Of a DNA stretch of 6,007 bases, positions 4,481 to 6,007 are shown piece after piece. The notes beneath the pieces are model-generated. The model was not told where the DNA came from, did not search any database, and saw only the letters and a program-made list of their open reading frames with translations. Every line of letters starts with the position of its first letter. Position 1 is the first letter of the stretch. A program made the position numbers and the translations under genes. The DNA is from Chloroflexota bacterium (lineage in GTDB: Bacteria; Chloroflexota; Anaerolineae; Promineifilales; Promineifilaceae): the NCBI GenBank assembly GCA_024278255.1, contig JAJRTP010000024.1:1-6007 (forward strand). Reading direction: 5' to 3'.

Positions 4481-5896
4481 ATGAAAGACAAGGAAACACG
4501 TTTAATCCTGGCTGTGTTCAACGGGAAGGACACGGCCGAAACAGTGATGCAAAAATTGCCCAAACGAAGCCGGCATGTTATTTCGGCCGTCGTTGTGACA
4601 AAAGACGCCAATGAACAAGTATCTTTCCGTGACGTCGGGCGCACGCCGCGCCGGGGAACTGCGGAAGGCATTATCCTGGGTGGCGTTGTGGGTTTGTTGA
4701 CTGGCGGTGCCGGCCTGGCTTTAGGCGCTTTAGGCGGCGTCATCGGTCATCAATCCGGCAAAAAGCAGCAATCCATTAAAGAGATGCCTGATCAACTGGG
4801 TAAGATAGCCGGTTCCTTGGGGCCAGACTCTTCCGCCATCATCGCGGTTGTAAAGGGAGCGCCAAAAGAGAAATCTTTAGCTACTATCCAGGAGATGGGA
4901 GGCACTGTTTTTGAAGCCCCTATTTCCCAGGAAGCAGCCGCGCAAATGGGCGACCAGGCTGATGAAGCATATGATACGCTGTTAGCGGCTTTGGCCAAGA
5001 AGACGGCAGGCGAGGCTAAGTTGGGTTTACCTTACCCTAGAATTCACGTGGTCATCAATCCCGTATCCGGCAAAGATCAACCCATCATCAACATTCTCAA
5101 CGACATTTTCTACAAGTATGGCGTGGAATGGGATGTCAGCATCACCAAAAAGTTTGGCGACGCCACTGAATTTGCCCGCAAAGCGGCCGAATCCGGCTAT
5201 GATCTCGTCGTGGGTTATGGCGGGGATGGTACCCAGCACGAAATCGCCAACGGGGTGATGGGGACCGGCGTTCCTATGGGCATCCTGCCCGGCGGTACCG
5301 GCAACGGCTTTGGCAACGAAATGGGCATTCCCACCGAATTACGACCCGCCGTTGAAGTTCTCTGCACCAGTTTCAACCAGCGCAAAATTGATATTGTGGC
5401 ACTGGAAGATGGTTCTTACTTCGTCCAGCGCCTCTTCACGGGTATTGAGCCGGACGAGCAGACCAGCCGGGAAGATAAAAACAAATACGGCACGTTGGCC
5501 TACTTGTCCCGTGACATCAAACGCATGGGTGAGATTCAGGATCTCCAGTACACCCTGACGATAGACGGGGAAGCGATTGAAGTGATGGGTCACAAATGCT
5601 ACGTTGTCAACTCAGCCAAAGCGGGCACCGGTCTTTCTATCAGCGAGAAATTCAAGGTGGATGACGGCATTCTGGACGTGTTTATGCTCAGCCGGGACGC
5701 CAAAAGTGCCAATGCCGCGCTGGACCGCTTCTTCAACCTGGATAACGACAAAGCCGGTATGTATTACTGGCGCGGTCAGAAAATCACCATTGATGTGGAA
5801 AAAGACCAGCCTGTGTGGACAGATGGCGAATACACCGGGCGTACACCTGTTTCGATGGAAGTGATTCCGGCAGGATTGACGGTGGCTGTACCTTAG
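4481..5896 (+). CDS. DUF1269-like domain fused to a diacylglycerol-kinase-type lipid kinase
   Basis: This encodes 471 residues in two parts. Residues 1 to about 165 resemble DUF1269 proteins: a ferredoxin-like start (RLILAVFNGKDTAE), FRDVGRTPRRG (49-59), a glycine-rich hydrophobic hairpin (about 63-90) that could insert in or lie on a membrane, and LGPDSSAIIAVV followed by a final strand ending near the ISQEAAAQM stretch. After a helical linker (about 165-186), residues 187 to about 310 are a DAGK catalytic domain: VVINPVSGK (190-198), the nucleotide-binding GGDGT (247-251) and LPGGTGNGFG (269-278). The C-terminal lobe contains DDGILDVF (394-401) and WTDGEYTG (446-453), as in YegS/DgkB-type kinases. 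It should phosphorylate a lipid alcohol such as diacylglycerol with ATP at the membrane; the true acceptor is unknown. The usual GTGND is GTGNG here, as in other divergent members. The fusion may anchor or regulate the kinase through the N-terminal domain. It follows a terminator and its own candidate promoter. Confidence 0.88.
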   Translation: MKDKETRLILAVFNGKDTAETVMQKLPKRSRHVISAVVVTKDANEQVSFRDVGRTPRRGTAEGIILGGVVGLLTGGAGLALGALGGVIGHQSGKKQQSIKEMPDQLGKIAGSLGPDSSAIIAVVKGAPKEKSLATIQEMGGTVFEAPISQEAAAQMGDQADEAYDTLLAALAKKTAGEAKLGLPYPRIHVVINPVSGKDQPIINILNDIFYKYGVEWDVSITKKFGDATEFARKAAESGYDLVVGYGGDGTQHEIANGVMGTGVPMGILPGGTGNGFGNEMGIPTELRPAVEVLCTSFNQRKIDIVALEDGSYFVQRLFTGIEPDEQTSREDKNKYGTLAYLSRDIKRMGEIQDLQYTLTIDGEAIEVMGHKCYVVNSAKAGTGLSISEKFKVDDGILDVFMLSRDAKSANAALDRFFNLDNDKAGMYYWRGQKITIDVEKDQPVWTDGEYTGRTPVSMEVIPAGLTVAVP

Positions 5897-5929
5897 TAGA
5901 GGGTTGGACGTATGGTCAGAGGACGATCA

Positions 5930-6007
5930 ATGGTCGCGTTTTTAAAATCCCTCTGGGAAATGGCTCCCCCCATTAAGACAAACTGTTGCCAAAAAAGCGG
6001 ATGTCAC
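5930..6007 (+). CDS. Possible start of a small Cys-containing protein, cut by the window end
   Basis: ATG 5930 has a good ribosome binding site, AGAGGA at 5918-5923, with 6-base spacing, and the frame stays open to the last base (26 codons). An in-frame ATG at 5912 is an alternative start. It begins 33 bases after the lipid-kinase stop with no terminator between, so it could share that transcript. The visible peptide has a short amphipathic start (MVAFLKSLWEMAP) and then CCQKSGCH, a cluster of three cysteines and one histidine that could bind a metal. The family is not recognised, and 26 codons are too few to be sure this is a gene. Confidence 0.35.
   Translation, partial: MVAFLKSLWEMAPPIKTNCCQKSGCH

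Larger units (their letters stand above)
970..5189. repeat. Dispersed iterated palindrome ACGGCCGT (core CGGCCG)
   Basis: The core CGGCCG begins at 970, 1002, 1128, 1198, 1395, 1873, 1964, 2116, 2500, 2725, 3037, 3531, 3978, 4349, 4533, 4584 and 5184, which is 17 copies. Eight of them are the full octamer ACGGCCGT (starts 1001, 1127, 1197, 1872, 1963, 2724, 3977, 4348). At equal base frequencies about 0.1 copies of a given octamer would be expected in 6 kb. Copies lie both in spacers and inside genes in different reading frames (for example within the deacetylase, the membrane protein and the lipid kinase), so protein sequence does not explain them. None occurs in 1-960. The pattern resembles the cyanobacterial HIP1 octamer in behaviour, not in sequence. 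Confidence 0.8.

Noticed and set aside
5604..5864. An 86-codon plus-strand frame in a second frame of the kinase gene
   Set aside because: It sits inside the well-supported lipid-kinase C-terminal lobe, and its peptide is rich in W, P and R as expected of an out-of-frame reading.
1..6007. CRISPR array, tRNA or rRNA genes, or a complete transposase
   Set aside because: No regularly spaced direct repeats, no cloverleaf-like segment, no rRNA-like stretch and no transposase motifs were seen on either strand.

Overview
The window looks like a piece of a bacterial chromosome, most likely from an environmental Chloroflexota (Anaerolineae-like) or a similar lineage. This assignment is inference. It rests on (i) a short palindrome, ACGGCCGT, scattered through genes and spacers from about position 960 onward, (ii) a lipoprotein that joins an FG-GAP-like domain, a PPC-like domain and a polysaccharide deacetylase, and (iii) a membrane protein of a type I otherwise associate with Actinobacteria. 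No rRNA, tRNA or CRISPR array is visible.

Layout. 1-949: an AT-richer two-gene operon, all on the + strand. It holds the C-terminal part of an unidentified protein, then 7 bases later a complete Nudix hydrolase of the ADP-ribose pyrophosphatase type. Neither gene contains the ACGGCCGT palindrome, so this block differs in composition from the rest and may be acquired. 950-1320: a non-coding stretch with four CGGCCG-centred palindromes. 1352-1630: the remains of a SnoaL-like/NTF2-fold gene that has lost its N-terminus and apparently an internal segment. 1632-1729: a compact nested inverted repeat, MITE- or REP-like. 1773-3326: a secreted lipoprotein polysaccharide deacetylase with all five NodB motifs. 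3342-3443: a short open frame without a start codon, perhaps the tail of a lost gene. 3479-4150: a six-segment integral membrane protein of unknown function. 4244-4282: a strong intrinsic terminator. 4380-4388: a candidate extended -10 promoter. 4481-5896: an unusual fusion of a DUF1269-like glycine-rich N-terminal domain with a diacylglycerol-kinase-type lipid kinase. 5930-6007: the possible start of another gene, cut by the window end.

The genes do not form one obvious pathway. The deacetylase, the membrane protein and the lipid-kinase fusion all point to the cell envelope (surface polysaccharide and membrane lipid). The Nudix pair is a separate nucleotide-metabolism or possibly defence/stress unit. 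The gene remnants, the inverted-repeat element and the compositional break suggest that 950-1730 is an eroded junction. The features most worth a second look are the DUF1269-lipid kinase fusion, the iterated palindrome and the nested inverted repeat.
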